Shown piece by piece: positions 43,776 through 53,306 of a stretch of DNA of 64,000 nucleotides. The notes under the pieces are model-generated. The model did not search any database. It saw only the letters and a program-made list of their open reading frames with translations, and was not told where the DNA came from. Numbering within the stretch: position 1 is the first letter of the stretch; every line of letters begins with the position of its first letter. The position numbers and the translations under genes are program-made. The DNA lies in assembly GCF_014295035.1 (NCBI RefSeq), contig NZ_CP060404.1, positions 7,604,501-7,668,500 on the forward strand. Reading direction: 5' to 3'. The DNA is from Streptomyces buecherae. Lineage in GTDB: Bacteria; Actinomycetota; Actinomycetes; Streptomycetales; Streptomycetaceae.

Positions 43776-45446
43776 ATGAGGAGACCCGCGCACCGCCCCC
43801 GCACCCCTCGCCCGCACCGCGCCGACCCCACGTGCCGCACGCGCGCACACCGCCCCCACGCGCACCGCCCACACCCCGCGCGCCGGCTGGGAGCCGCGGC
43901 CCTCGTCGCCGGGCTGCTGGCCACGCTGAGTTGGAGTTCTCCGGTCGGCGCCGACCCCGCCGCGCCCCCGGGCCTGCCCGAGGCCATCGACGCCATCCTC
44001 GCCGACCCGCGCCTGGACGGGGCGACGGCCGGCGTGGTGGTCGCCGACGCGGACAGCGGCGCCGTCCGCTACGCCCACCGGCCCGAGGAACGCCTGCTGC
44101 CGGCGTCGAACGCCAAGCTGACGACGTCGGCCGCCGCGCTGGAACTCCTGGGCCCGGACCACCGCTTCCGCACCGAGGTGCTGGCGCACGGGCCCCGGCG
44201 CGGCGCCGTGTTCGCGGGCGACCTGTACCTGCGCGGCACGGGCGATCCCACCCTGCTCGCCGCTGACTACCGGGCCCTGGCCGCGCGCGTCGCGCGCGCC
44301 GGCATCACCCGCGTCACCGGCCATCTGGTCGCCGACGACACCCGCTTCGACCGGGCCCGGATCGGCCGTGGCTGGGCCGCCGACGACGAGTCCGCGTACT
44401 ACGCGGCCCCGATCTCCGCGCTCACCGTGGCCCCCGACACCGACTACGACGCGGGCAGCGTCATCACGCACACCACACCGGGCGCCCGCGAGGGCGACCG
44501 GCCGCGCGTGCGCACCGTCCCGCACAGCCGCTACCCGCGCGTGGTCAACCTGGCCAGCACCGTGGCGGCCGGCCAGCCACGGACGCTGGCCGTCGAGCGC
44601 GCGCACGGCGGCGACACCCTCACCGTCAGCGGCGCCATCCCGCTCGACGGGCGACCCGGCAAGGAGTGGGTGAGCGTCTGGGATCCCACCGTGCACGCCG
44701 CCACGGTCTTCGCCGAGGCCCTGGCGGCCGAGGGCGTACGCGTCGACGGCGCCACCCGCGCCGGCCGGCCGACCCCCGCCGACGCCGAGCCCGTCGCCAC
44801 GCACCACTCCATGCCGCTGTCGAAGCTGCTGCGGCCGTTCCTGAAACTGTCCAACAACACGCACGCCGAGGTGCTCACCAAGGCCATCGGCTACGAGCGC
44901 GCCGGCAGCGGGAGTTGGGGCGCCGGGCTCGCGGCCATCGAGGGTTATCTCCGCGCGGAGGGGTTGGAGACCACGCGGCTGCGCCAGGTCGACGGCTCGG
45001 GCCTGTCGCGGATGAACGCCCTCACCGCCGGCCAGCTCGCCCGATTGCTGACCGCGGTGCGGGACGCCCGGTGGTACCCGCTGTGGCGGGCCGCGCTCCC
45101 GGTGGCCTGCGACCCGGACCGGCTCACCGGCGGCACCCTGCGCTCGCGCATGTGCGATACCCCGGCGGCCCGCAACGCCCGCGCCAAGACGGGCTCGCTC
45201 ACCGGCGCCTCCGCCCTCACCGGCTACGTCACCGACCGCGCGGGCCGCGAACTGGCGTACAGCGTCGTGCTCAACCACCACCTGGCCCCGTCCGTGAAGG
45301 ACATCGAGGACGCGATCGTGGTCACCCTGGCCGCGTCGGACGACCGCGAGACCACCCGCGCGCCGCGCGGGGCCCCCGCCACCGACCGGGCCCGAGACCA
45401 GTCCGGCGCCCTCGAATGCGCCTGGCGCAAGCCCCTGACCTGCTAG
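43776..45446 (+). CDS. dacB: D-alanyl-D-alanine carboxypeptidase/endopeptidase (PBP4, S13)
   Basis: A 556-residue class C penicillin-binding protein. A basic N-terminus and one hydrophobic segment (about 38-58, AALVAGLLATLSW) export it. The catalytic motifs are SNAK (Ser111-Lys114), SNN in LKLSNNTHAEVL and KTG in ARAKTGSLTGASAL. A non-catalytic insert of the PBP4 type lies between them. It trims or cuts peptidoglycan cross-links. The start at MRRPAHRPR is chosen, with an unusually His/Arg/Pro-rich first 35 residues; a later start is possible. Confidence 0.88.
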   Translation: MRRPAHRPRTPRPHRADPTCRTRAHRPHAHRPHPARRLGAAALVAGLLATLSWSSPVGADPAAPPGLPEAIDAILADPRLDGATAGVVVADADSGAVRYAHRPEERLLPASNAKLTTSAAALELLGPDHRFRTEVLAHGPRRGAVFAGDLYLRGTGDPTLLAADYRALAARVARAGITRVTGHLVADDTRFDRARIGRGWAADDESAYYAAPISALTVAPDTDYDAGSVITHTTPGAREGDRPRVRTVPHSRYPRVVNLASTVAAGQPRTLAVERAHGGDTLTVSGAIPLDGRPGKEWVSVWDPTVHAATVFAEALAAEGVRVDGATRAGRPTPADAEPVATHHSMPLSKLLRPFLKLSNNTHAEVLTKAIGYERAGSGSWGAGLAAIEGYLRAEGLETTRLRQVDGSGLSRMNALTAGQLARLLTAVRDARWYPLWRAALPVACDPDRLTGGTLRSRMCDTPAARNARAKTGSLTGASALTGYVTDRAGRELAYSVVLNHHLAPSVKDIEDAIVVTLAASDDRETTRAPRGAPATDRARDQSGALECAWRKPLTC

Positions 45447-45472
45447 CGACCGGCGACCCCGGGGACGGGTGC

Positions 45473-45501
45473 GGCCCACCCCCCGCGTCGGAGGGTGGGC
45501 C
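45473..45501. terminator. hairpin terminator between dacB and the subtilisin
   Basis: A perfect 9-bp stem GGCCCACCC / complement with an 11-base loop, 27 bases after the dacB stop and between convergent genes. Confidence 0.65.
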
Positions 45502-45567
45502 TTCCCGTGGCCCGGGGAGCACCGGCCACGCGGGGCCGATGGGCCGCCCCGCGCGGCGGGTCGGGTG

Positions 45568-46737
45568 TTACAGGCCGGCCTTGAACAGCAGCCGGTTCGG
45601 GGTACCGGTGACGTTGCCGGTGATCACGTCGGGCGTGGCGTTGCTGGTCACCCAACTGTTGATCGTGGCGGACGAGGCGTCACCGTTGTTGGCCTTGTAC
45701 AGCGCGGCGACGCCCGCCGCGTGCGGCGAGGCCATCGAGGTGCCGTTCATCGGGGTGCTGCCGCCGCCCATGCGGGCCGAGGTGATGGACACGCCGGGCG
45801 CGTACGTCTCCACGCAGCGGCCGTAGTTGCTGAAGGACGCCTTGCGGTCGGAGCTGTCCGACGCGGCGACGGTCAGCACGCTCGACGCGCTGGCGGGGGA
45901 GTAGTTGCACGCGTCCCGGTTGTCGTTGCCGGCGGCCACCGACAGGTGCACGCCCGAGTTGGCGAGGTTGGCGGCGGCCGTGTTCACCGCGGCCGAGTAG
46001 CCGCCGCCCAGCGAGGCGTTGGCGACCGCGGGCTTGGCGGCGTTGGCACGCACCCAGTCGAACCCGGCGATGATGCCGGCGAAGGAGCCGCTGCCGTCAC
46101 AGCCGAGCACCTTCACGCCGCGCAGCGCCACGCCCTTGGCGACGCCGTACGTGGTGCCACCCACCGTGCCGCCGACGTGCGTGCCGTGGCCGTGACAGTC
46201 CTCACCGCTGCCGCCGACCGAGTTGTACACGTTCTGGGCCCGGCCACCGAAGTCCGCGTGCCGGCTGTCGAGGCCGGTGTCGATGATGTACGCGGTGACG
46301 CCGGCGCCGTCACGGTTCCAGGTGTACGTGCTGTCCAGCGGGCGGTTGCGCTGGTCGATGCGGTCCAGACCCCAGGTGGCGCCGTTCTGCGTGCCGCTCA
46401 CGGTGGCCTTCTGGTTCTCCTCGATGGCCTGCACGGCCGGGTTGGCGCGCAACGCGCTCAACTGGCCGGCGGTGAGCTTGGCCGCGAAGCCGTTGAAGAC
46501 CTTCGAGTAGACGTACTGGGTGTTCAACCCCTTCGCTCTGGTGAGGCTCTTGGCCGTCACCCCGGACTTGAGGGTGACGATGTAGCTGCCCTGCACGGCC
46601 TGGCCGGGGGCCGCCTTCTGCACCGCGACCATCGGGGCGGACGGCTCGCTCGGGGCGGCGTTCGCCGCGCCCGTGGCCGCCGGGAGTACGACCAGGGGAG
46701 TGGCGAGGAGCACCGCAGCAAGACGGGAACGCTTCAT
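45568..46737 (-). CDS. secreted subtilisin-like serine protease (S8)
   Basis: A 389-residue exported protease. The signal peptide is about 1-28, followed by an inhibitor I9 propeptide (about 50-112, YIVTLKSGVTAKSL... AIEENQKA). The catalytic triad is Asp153 (IIDTGLD), His184 (GHGTHVGG) and Ser334 (NGTSMASPH), with oxyanion Asn271. The architecture matches proteinase K-like streptomycete proteases, with Cys pairs likely forming disulfides. AAAGG precedes the ATG. It is divergent from a LuxR regulator, a possible controller. Confidence 0.92.
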   Translation of the reverse strand: MKRSRLAAVLLATPLVVLPAATGAANAAPSEPSAPMVAVQKAAPGQAVQGSYIVTLKSGVTAKSLTRAKGLNTQYVYSKVFNGFAAKLTAGQLSALRANPAVQAIEENQKATVSGTQNGATWGLDRIDQRNRPLDSTYTWNRDGAGVTAYIIDTGLDSRHADFGGRAQNVYNSVGGSGEDCHGHGTHVGGTVGGTTYGVAKGVALRGVKVLGCDGSGSFAGIIAGFDWVRANAAKPAVANASLGGGYSAAVNTAAANLANSGVHLSVAAGNDNRDACNYSPASASSVLTVAASDSSDRKASFSNYGRCVETYAPGVSITSARMGGGSTPMNGTSMASPHAAGVAALYKANNGDASSATINSWVTSNATPDVITGNVTGTPNRLLFKAGL

Positions 46738-47170
46738 CGGGGAAAACCTTTCGTCTGCCGCCGGCGGCCCGTACAGGCACCGGCGGTGAGTCTGGCCGCG
46801 TCTTCGGGCCGCCGGTGGGCGGCAGCGCGCGGGCAGCCCGAGCACGCGCCGGGCCAGCGGCGCGGGCGGAGCGGTGGGCGCGGGAAGACGCGGAGGGGCG
46901 GGGAGACCCCATCGACGGGGCGGGGTACCTCGTCGATCCGTCCACGCCCGGTGCGGTGGGGGGTGCGCGGACGGCAGCGGTGCGTGGACTTCGCGACGTC
47001 CACGTACCGGACGGTGCTGCGACGACGGTAGATGCCGTGGGCCGCGGGCGACCATGGTCTGTGCTGGCCGCAACCGGCGTGGCCGCTGCCGGCCAGCGCG
47101 GACGCGCGCCGTCCGCGAGCACGCCGCCTCACCCTGGTCCGGCGCCCCGGTACGACCTATTGTCAGGCGC
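46738..47170. promoter_or_regulatory. divergent promoter region, subtilisin / LuxR gene
   Basis: A 433-base gap without a supported gene; the open frames are Arg/Gly-rich. It must hold both promoters. I see no palindrome that stands out. Confidence 0.3.
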
Positions 47171-48214
47171 ATGTCCATCGACTCTCGTACGCCGCGTGCC
47201 GTGGACCGCCCGACCTGCGCCTGCCCCCACCCGGACGGCGCCGACCGCCCGACCGCGGCCGAGGCCAGGAACGCCTACGGAACGCTCGTCCGGCAGGCCA
47301 TGGGCACGCCCCCGGGGGACGCCGCCGGCGCTGGCCCGCTGCCGGACGGGGTGGCGCGCTGGCTGATCGAGCGCCGACTGCTCAGCGAGGACCGGGCCGC
47401 GGTCCGCTCCGTGGAGCGCGCGCTGCGCGAACTCGTCGCCGCCCAGCAGCAGCGGCTGCGCTCGGCCGCGTCCTCGCTGGAGGCCGGCATGCGGGCCATC
47501 GACGACGTGGTGGGCCTGCTCCCGTCCACCCGGGTGGCCGGGGTGCACACCGCGGAGGTCGAGTTCTTCCGGGACCGGGAACTCTTCCGCAAGCGGCTGC
47601 ACGAGTTCGACGCGTTGGGCCGCGAAGAAGTGATCGTCATGCGGATGTCGCTGCCGGACGCCAAGGTCCTCGACGCCAGCCTCGTCAACGACCTGCACAT
47701 GCTCGACCAGGGCGTGCGCTGGCGGATGGTGGTCTCCCCGGCGGCGACCCGCGCCCCGTACGCCCGCCGCTACCTCGACACCCTGGTCGCCCGGGGCGCC
47801 CGGCTTCGGGTGGCGACGGCGGTGCCCGCCCACTTCGCCTCCTTCGACCACGCGGTGACCGTGCTCTCGCTCGGCGCCGCGCCGCGCTTCGAGGACGGCG
47901 ACGCCATCGTGCACAGCCCACTGCTGGCGCTCTGTTTCCAACAGGTCTTCGAGTACGGCTGGGCCGCGGGCCGCCCCTACGCCACCGACCAGGCGGGTGA
48001 CCGCTCCGACGAGGAGTTCACCGCGCAGGAGCGGGAGATCGTGAACCTGATGGCGCTGGGCGCCAAGGACGAGAGCATCGCCCGGCGCCTCGGCTGCTCG
48101 GACCGCACCCTCAGACGCCTGATGACCCACCTCATGCAGAAGCTGGGCGCCGCCAGCCGGTTCGAGGCCGGAGCGCGCGCCGCCCGCCTGGGCCTGCTCA
48201 CCCACGACGGCTGA
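47171..48214 (+). CDS. LuxR-type regulator with uncharacterised sensor half
   Basis: A 347-residue regulator. The C-terminal ~65 residues are a LuxR/NarL helix-turn-helix (FTAQEREIVNLMALGAKDESIARRLGCSDRTLRRLMTHLMQKLGAASRFEAGARAARLGLL). The central region (about 85-270) contains an amphipathic helix and an alpha/beta section (EVIVMRMSLPDAKVLDASLVNDLHMLDQGVRWRMVVS) like the PLD/TrmB-type effector domains found in related solo regulators. There is no receiver aspartate. It lies divergent to the subtilisin. A hairpin follows 14 bases after the stop. Confidence 0.82.
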   Translation: MSIDSRTPRAVDRPTCACPHPDGADRPTAAEARNAYGTLVRQAMGTPPGDAAGAGPLPDGVARWLIERRLLSEDRAAVRSVERALRELVAAQQQRLRSAASSLEAGMRAIDDVVGLLPSTRVAGVHTAEVEFFRDRELFRKRLHEFDALGREEVIVMRMSLPDAKVLDASLVNDLHMLDQGVRWRMVVSPAATRAPYARRYLDTLVARGARLRVATAVPAHFASFDHAVTVLSLGAAPRFEDGDAIVHSPLLALCFQQVFEYGWAAGRPYATDQAGDRSDEEFTAQEREIVNLMALGAKDESIARRLGCSDRTLRRLMTHLMQKLGAASRFEAGARAARLGLLTHDG

Positions 48215-48869
48215 CCCCCGACGCCTCCCCGGGGCCCGGCCGCACCGGGCCCCGGCCCCATCACCCGCCCGTCGCCGCCCACCGCGCGCGCCACCCACTT
48301 TCCGCGCCGCGCCGCGCCCTCGCCCCCGTGCGCCGCCGCGCCCTCGCGCCCTCGCGTCCCCGCACCCATCCGCCCCCGTGGCGCGCCCACCACGCGCCCC
48401 CGCGCGGCCCTGCCGTACGCCGGCTCACCCACCGGCCCATACCGGCCCATCCACCGGCCCATCCGCCGGGGCGCCCGCGCGGCGTACGGAAGGCGTCGTA
48501 CGAGCCGATCCGGAAGCGGCCGTCCCACCCGCCGGGCGGCCCCTATTCCAACGGGTTGCCCAATGCCAAGTGAACTCAGGTTTGAGGAACAATTAACTCC
48601 CGGCGCATTTGTTTGGTGCGGCTTTTTTGTTCGAGCGAGTGGGCAACCCTCCCCGTATTTCGCTCGTCAAACCCGCTGACGAACTCGAACGCGCTGGTCC
48701 GAGAGGGGAACGAATTGGCATCGGCCCGTGGTTCCGCACGCTCGCGCAGCGTCGTCCCTGCCGATCTGTGACCGGAGTCACGGAAACGCGCCGGCCCGGC
48801 CGGACAGGGAAATAGCAGCGCGCAATTCCCGCGCTCAGTCACTGCCCTTTCACATCCCCGAAAGAAAAA
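48215..48869. promoter_or_regulatory. intergenic region before the YfhO gene
   Basis: The 655-base gap begins with a terminator hairpin and a long C-rich run. From 48540 base composition changes sharply: 48545-48870 is AT-rich for this genome, with CTCAGGTTTGAGG, ATTTGTTTGG and a TTTTTTG run near 48620, and ends in a GAAAG ribosome site. It is probably the promoter and leader of the YfhO-GT2-GtrA set. No gene is supported. Confidence 0.4.
48229..48255. terminator. hairpin terminator after the LuxR gene
   Basis: A perfect 11-bp stem CCGGGGCCCGG / complement with a 5-base loop, 14 bases past the stop. Confidence 0.7.
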
Positions 48870-51710
48870 ATGCCTTCTCTCACCATGCCCAGAGCGGATG
48901 CCATTCCGCGTCAAGACGAGGCGAAGTCCGAGTCGTCTTTTCGGGGCGTCCGTGCACGGGCCGCGGGTCTCGCGGCACTGCTCACCATGATTTCCCTGGT
49001 TTTCGGTGACGCCCTGGCCCGCAGCTTTCCCTTCGGGTCACGCACGCGGAACGTCAATGACCTGGGAAATCAGTTCGTGCCGTACCACGCGCACCTGTGG
49101 GACATGCTGCACGGTGAGGCCGACGGCGACGTGCTCGTCAACTGGCAGTCCGGGTACGGCTCCAGCTTCCTGCCGGATCTGGGCACCTATCTGACGAGCC
49201 CCTTCGCGGTGCTCGTCGGACTCTTCCCACGGGACGAGATCGACCTGGCCGTCTACGTCATCTCCGTGCTCAAGATCGCCACGGCCGGCGCCGTCATGGC
49301 CTGGCTGCTGCGCACGGTGCGCACCGGCCCCTGGTGGGTCGCCGGAGCGCTCGGCGCCTCGTACGCGCTGTGCGGCTGGACGCTGGCCACCGCGGTGTAC
49401 AACCCCATGTGGCTGGACGGTCTGATCGCCCTGCCCCTGCTGTGCCTGGTCGGCGAGTGGGCGCTGGCCCGCCGGCGGACGATCACGGGCGCGCTGCTCG
49501 TCGCCGTCGCGTGGATGGCCAACTTCTACACGGCGTACATGGCCACCATCGGGGCCGCGCTGTTCGTCATCGCCCGGCTGGTCATCGACCGCCCCGCGCA
49601 CGTCGTCACCGCCGTGGCCGGGCCCCCGCGCGGGAGCACACGGACTACGGCGAACGCGGAGCGCGAAACCGCCGCCGAGCACCCGGCGACCGAGCCCGCC
49701 ACCGCCGCGGACGACGCCGGCCCGGACGGCGTCGGCTCAGACCGTGGAACCCCGGCCGCCGGTCTCGCGGGCTCGCCGGCCTCCGCCCCGCGCCCCTCGG
49801 TCCTGCGACTCCTCGGCGAGCTGTGGCGGCCCCTGGTCACCCTGCTGCTCGGGGTCGGTCTGGCCGCGCCGCTGGTCAGCGTCATCTACGCCGGCACCGG
49901 CGAGGCGTACCCGGGCCGCGACACCGAGTTCGTCGCCGAGCCGTGGCAGGACGTGTTCGCCCGGCTGCTGCCCGGCGGCTACGGCTACAACTCGCCCTCG
50001 CTCTACGTCGACACCGTCGCCCTGCTCCTCGCCCTCACGCTGCCGTTCAACACCGCCGTGCCGCGCCGCGTGCGGTACGGCTGGTCCGCGCTGGTCGTCA
50101 CCGTGCTGCTGTCCTTCCAGTGGAAGCCCACCCACCTGGCCTGGCACGCCTTCACCACCCCCAACGGCAGCCAGTTCCGGCAGACGTTCGTGCTGTGCGC
50201 CCTGCTCGTGATCGCGGCCTGGCTCTCGCTCGCCCACGCCAGGCCCACCTGGCGGGCCCTGCTCGGCGGCGGCGGCGTCCTCGCGGCCCTCACGCTCACC
50301 GCGCGCGACAGCCAACTCCTGTACGCGTGGTCCGTCCCGATCATGCTGGCCGGCGCGGCCACGCTCGCCCTCGCCCTCGCGCTCTGGCGGTTCGCGGACG
50401 CCCGCCGGCGCCCCGTGCTCGTGGTGCTCGCCGCCGTGCTCCTGGTGGGCATGCAGGTCGGGCAGTCCGCCGCGACGCTGGCCGTCAGCGACCGCAAGCG
50501 GCTGGCCCACATGGACGACTACGCGCCCTGGGGCGAGCGCCAGCGCGAGCAGCGCGCGGCCATCCAGGCCGTGGACGGCTGGCCCGCCTACCGCACCGAA
50601 CCCGGCCGCCAACAGACCGTCGGCAACGACCCGATGATGGTCGGCGGCCAGGGCGCGCAGTACTACAGCAGCCTCACCTCCGACGTGCTCAGCCGCACCA
50701 TGACGGCGCTCGGCGGCGGCTGGACCTCGGGCGGCCGGTCGGTGCAGAGCCTGGACAACCCGGTCACCGACGTCATCTTCTCCGTCGGCGCCCGGCTGTA
50801 CTCCCCGCCGGACCCGCACCAGCGGTGGAACCCGCGCCACCCCGGGCCGGTGGTCACCGTGCGCCAGAAGGTCCCCCCGCTGGTGACCGTGCGCCCGCCC
50901 GGGCCGAGGCCCGCGTACGGCAGCTCGGCCTACCGCAACCAGGAACTGCTCCTCGGCGCCCGCGTGTACGACGTCCCCAGCTACACGCTGCACCTGACCG
51001 ACCGCCCGCAACTGCCCCGCACGCGCGACGGCGGCTACCGGGTACCGGCCCGGCACCGCGCGGCCGACCCGACGGCACAGGTCAAGGCCGTCTGCCGGCC
51101 CGGCAGCTCCGTCTTCCTGTGGGCGCCGCGCTACTGGGGCAAGGCCGACCTGCGCGACGGGCGCGGCCCGCAGGCCGACTTCCGGGGCGACTACCCGCCC
51201 AAGCGGAGCGCGGCCATGCAGGAACTCGGCCGCACCCCGGCCAACGGCCAGGTGCGCATCACGCTTACCGCCCTGCGCGGCGGCTCCGTGCCCAAGGGCG
51301 CGATCGGCTGCCTGGACCGAGGCAAGCTCAAGGCCGCCGCCGACCGGCTGACCGGCCGCGGGGCCACCGACGTCAGCGTCGACGGCGCCACCGTGCGCGC
51401 CACCGTGCCCGCCGGCAGCCGCGGCACCGCCGTGGTCGCCATGCCCAACATCAAGGGCTGGGAGTGCGCGGCCGGCGGCTCCGCCCGCCCCGCCACCTCC
51501 TACCTCGGCCTCGTCTCGGTGCCGCTCGACGGCAAGGCCACCACCGTGAGTTGCACCTTCCAGCCGCCCGGCCTGCGCGGCGGGGCCGCCGCCGCCGGCC
51601 TGGCGCTGCTCGGGCTCGTCTCGATCGGCGCCTGGCGCGCCTGGCGGGCGCGGCAGACCGGCCGTGCGCCGGCCGGCCGCCCCGCGACCAGCGCGGCCAG
51701 CCATGACTGA
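48870..51710 (+). CDS. YfhO family membrane protein
   Basis: A 946-residue integral membrane protein of the YfhO family, members of which are involved in lipoteichoic acid or other surface-polymer glycosylation in Firmicutes. The acidic first loop (DLGNQFVPYHAHLWDMLHGEADGDVLVNWQSGYGSSF) and about 12 helices to residue 560 are followed by an extracytoplasmic domain (about 560-915) and a final helix. A cytoplasmic insert near 250-300 is Ala/Glu-rich. It precedes GT2 and GtrA genes, so the trio probably transfers a polyprenyl-linked sugar onto a surface polymer. Confidence 0.85.
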   Translation: MPSLTMPRADAIPRQDEAKSESSFRGVRARAAGLAALLTMISLVFGDALARSFPFGSRTRNVNDLGNQFVPYHAHLWDMLHGEADGDVLVNWQSGYGSSFLPDLGTYLTSPFAVLVGLFPRDEIDLAVYVISVLKIATAGAVMAWLLRTVRTGPWWVAGALGASYALCGWTLATAVYNPMWLDGLIALPLLCLVGEWALARRRTITGALLVAVAWMANFYTAYMATIGAALFVIARLVIDRPAHVVTAVAGPPRGSTRTTANAERETAAEHPATEPATAADDAGPDGVGSDRGTPAAGLAGSPASAPRPSVLRLLGELWRPLVTLLLGVGLAAPLVSVIYAGTGEAYPGRDTEFVAEPWQDVFARLLPGGYGYNSPSLYVDTVALLLALTLPFNTAVPRRVRYGWSALVVTVLLSFQWKPTHLAWHAFTTPNGSQFRQTFVLCALLVIAAWLSLAHARPTWRALLGGGGVLAALTLTARDSQLLYAWSVPIMLAGAATLALALALWRFADARRRPVLVVLAAVLLVGMQVGQSAATLAVSDRKRLAHMDDYAPWGERQREQRAAIQAVDGWPAYRTEPGRQQTVGNDPMMVGGQGAQYYSSLTSDVLSRTMTALGGGWTSGGRSVQSLDNPVTDVIFSVGARLYSPPDPHQRWNPRHPGPVVTVRQKVPPLVTVRPPGPRPAYGSSAYRNQELLLGARVYDVPSYTLHLTDRPQLPRTRDGGYRVPARHRAADPTAQVKAVCRPGSSVFLWAPRYWGKADLRDGRGPQADFRGDYPPKRSAAMQELGRTPANGQVRITLTALRGGSVPKGAIGCLDRGKLKAAADRLTGRGATDVSVDGATVRATVPAGSRGTAVVAMPNIKGWECAAGGSARPATSYLGLVSVPLDGKATTVSCTFQPPGLRGGAAAAGLALLGLVSIGAWRAWRARQTGRAPAGRPATSAASHD

Positions 51711-51788
51711 CCGGCCCGCTCCCACCCTTCCGCGCTCCGCTCACACCCCGAGCGGACCCGACCACCGTGAACCCGTACGGGGAGAATC

Positions 51789-52739
51789 ATGCTGATCTCG
51801 ATAGTCGTCCCGTGTTTCAACGAGGAAGCCGTGATCGACCGCTTCCACGAACACCTCGTCGTTGAACTCCTCACCATTCAGCACGAGTTCGAGTTCGTTT
51901 ACGTGGACGACGGGAGCAAGGACGACACGCTCTCCATGCTCAAGCGGCTCGCCGGGACCGACGCGCGGGTGCGCTACGTCTCGTTCAGCCGGAACTTCGG
52001 CAAGGAGGCGGCGATGTTCGCCGGCCTGCGCCACGCGTCCGGCGACGCGGTCATCATCATGGACGCCGACCTCCAGCACCCGCCCGAGCTGGTGGGGCGC
52101 ATGGTCGAGCTGCGGGAGGCCGGCCACGACCAGGTGATCGCCAAGCGCACCCGGGACGGCGACCGCGTCACCCGCACCTGGATGGCCCGCGGCTACTACC
52201 GGCTGGTGAACCGACTGGTCGACGTGGAACTCGTGGACGGGGTCGGCGACTTCCGACTGCTCTCCCGGCGCGCGGTGAACGCCGTTCTCCAGCTCACCGA
52301 GTACAACCGCTTTTCCAAGGGCCTGTTCGCCTGGGTGGGTTTCCCCAGCGTCACCTTCGAATACCGTAACGCGGTACGGGAGGAGGGCAGGAGCAAATGG
52401 ACGTTCAGCCAATTGCTCAACTACGGTGCCGATGGTGTGATCTCGTTCAACAACAAGCCGCTGCGTGCCGCGGTGTATCTGGGGTTGTTGTTGCTCTCCG
52501 TCGCTGTGCTCTACGCGGCGTGGATTGTCGGCGGGGTATTGGTGGACGGGGTGGACACGCCGGGCTATGCCACGCTGCTCGTGGTCATGACCGCGCTGGC
52601 CGGCATGCAGATGGTCATGGTGGGCGTGATCGGCGAATACATCGGGCGGATCTACTACGAGGTCAAGCGCCGCCCGCACTACCTCGTCCAGAGCACGAAC
52701 GTGGACCAGACGGCAGACATCAAGGACCTGGTGCGGTGA
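51789..52739 (+). CDS. GT2 polyprenyl-phosphate sugar transferase (GtrB/DPM1-like)
   Basis: A 316-residue glycosyltransferase of family 2. The A-fold shows VVPCFNEEAVID, YVDDGSKDDT, SFSRNFGKEAAMFAGL and DADLQHPPELV, with GVGDFRLLSRRAV and EEGRSKW, as in polyprenyl-phosphate glucosyl/mannosyl transferases. Two C-terminal membrane helices (about 235-290) anchor it. It would make the polyprenyl-phosphate sugar used by YfhO-like enzymes. Its stop overlaps the GtrA start, implying coupled translation. Confidence 0.9.
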   Translation: MLISIVVPCFNEEAVIDRFHEHLVVELLTIQHEFEFVYVDDGSKDDTLSMLKRLAGTDARVRYVSFSRNFGKEAAMFAGLRHASGDAVIIMDADLQHPPELVGRMVELREAGHDQVIAKRTRDGDRVTRTWMARGYYRLVNRLVDVELVDGVGDFRLLSRRAVNAVLQLTEYNRFSKGLFAWVGFPSVTFEYRNAVREEGRSKWTFSQLLNYGADGVISFNNKPLRAAVYLGLLLLSVAVLYAAWIVGGVLVDGVDTPGYATLLVVMTALAGMQMVMVGVIGEYIGRIYYEVKRRPHYLVQSTNVDQTADIKDLVR

Positions 52740-53158
52740 TCGCCGGACAATTCCTGCGGTTCGGCCTGGTGGGAGTCGTCAACACCGGCACGTACTACCT
52801 CAGCTACCTCGTCCTGCTGCGGTGGATGCCCTATCTGGCGGCGCACGTCGTGGCGTTCGCGCTGAGCACCGTCGGCTCGTACTTCCTGAACGTGTACATC
52901 ACCTACCGCACGCGCCCGGCCTGGCGCACCTTCCTGCTCTTCCCCCTGACCACCGTCGCCAACTTCACCATCACCACGGGCGGCGTCTACGTACTGGTCG
53001 ACCTCGCGGGAATGAACGACAAGGCGTCACCGCTGATCGCCGCGGCAGCCGCCGTGCCGATCACCTTCCTCGTCTCCCGGACGATCATGCTCGGCCCGAC
53101 GATCAACGGCACCCCGGAGCCGGGGAAGGAGGAGCCGCCCTCCCTGCTGCGCCGGTGA
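52736..53158 (+). CDS. GtrA-like flippase protein
   Basis: A 140-residue membrane protein with four hydrophobic helices. The GtrA motif FLRFGLVGVVNTGTYYLSYLVLL opens it, followed by FALSTVGSYFLNVYITYRT. GtrA proteins are thought to flip polyprenyl-phosphate sugars across the membrane. It starts with GTG inside GTGA overlapping the GT2 stop. A short charged C-terminal tail is predicted to be cytoplasmic. Together with GT2 and YfhO this forms a complete make-flip-transfer set. Confidence 0.88.
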   Translation: MIAGQFLRFGLVGVVNTGTYYLSYLVLLRWMPYLAAHVVAFALSTVGSYFLNVYITYRTRPAWRTFLLFPLTTVANFTITTGGVYVLVDLAGMNDKASPLIAAAAAVPITFLVSRTIMLGPTINGTPEPGKEEPPSLLRR

Positions 53159-53306
53159 GCGTGGTGCCGGGCGGGAGGCGGCCGAGGCCGCGCGGGCGAC
53201 CCCGCACGGCCCGGCCCACGCCACCTCACCGGTCGCCGGGCCGCGCGGTCTTCCGGAGGGCGGGCGCGGCGCGCTGGGCAGGCGTCGCCGTGCTCGGCTC
53301 GGTCGG

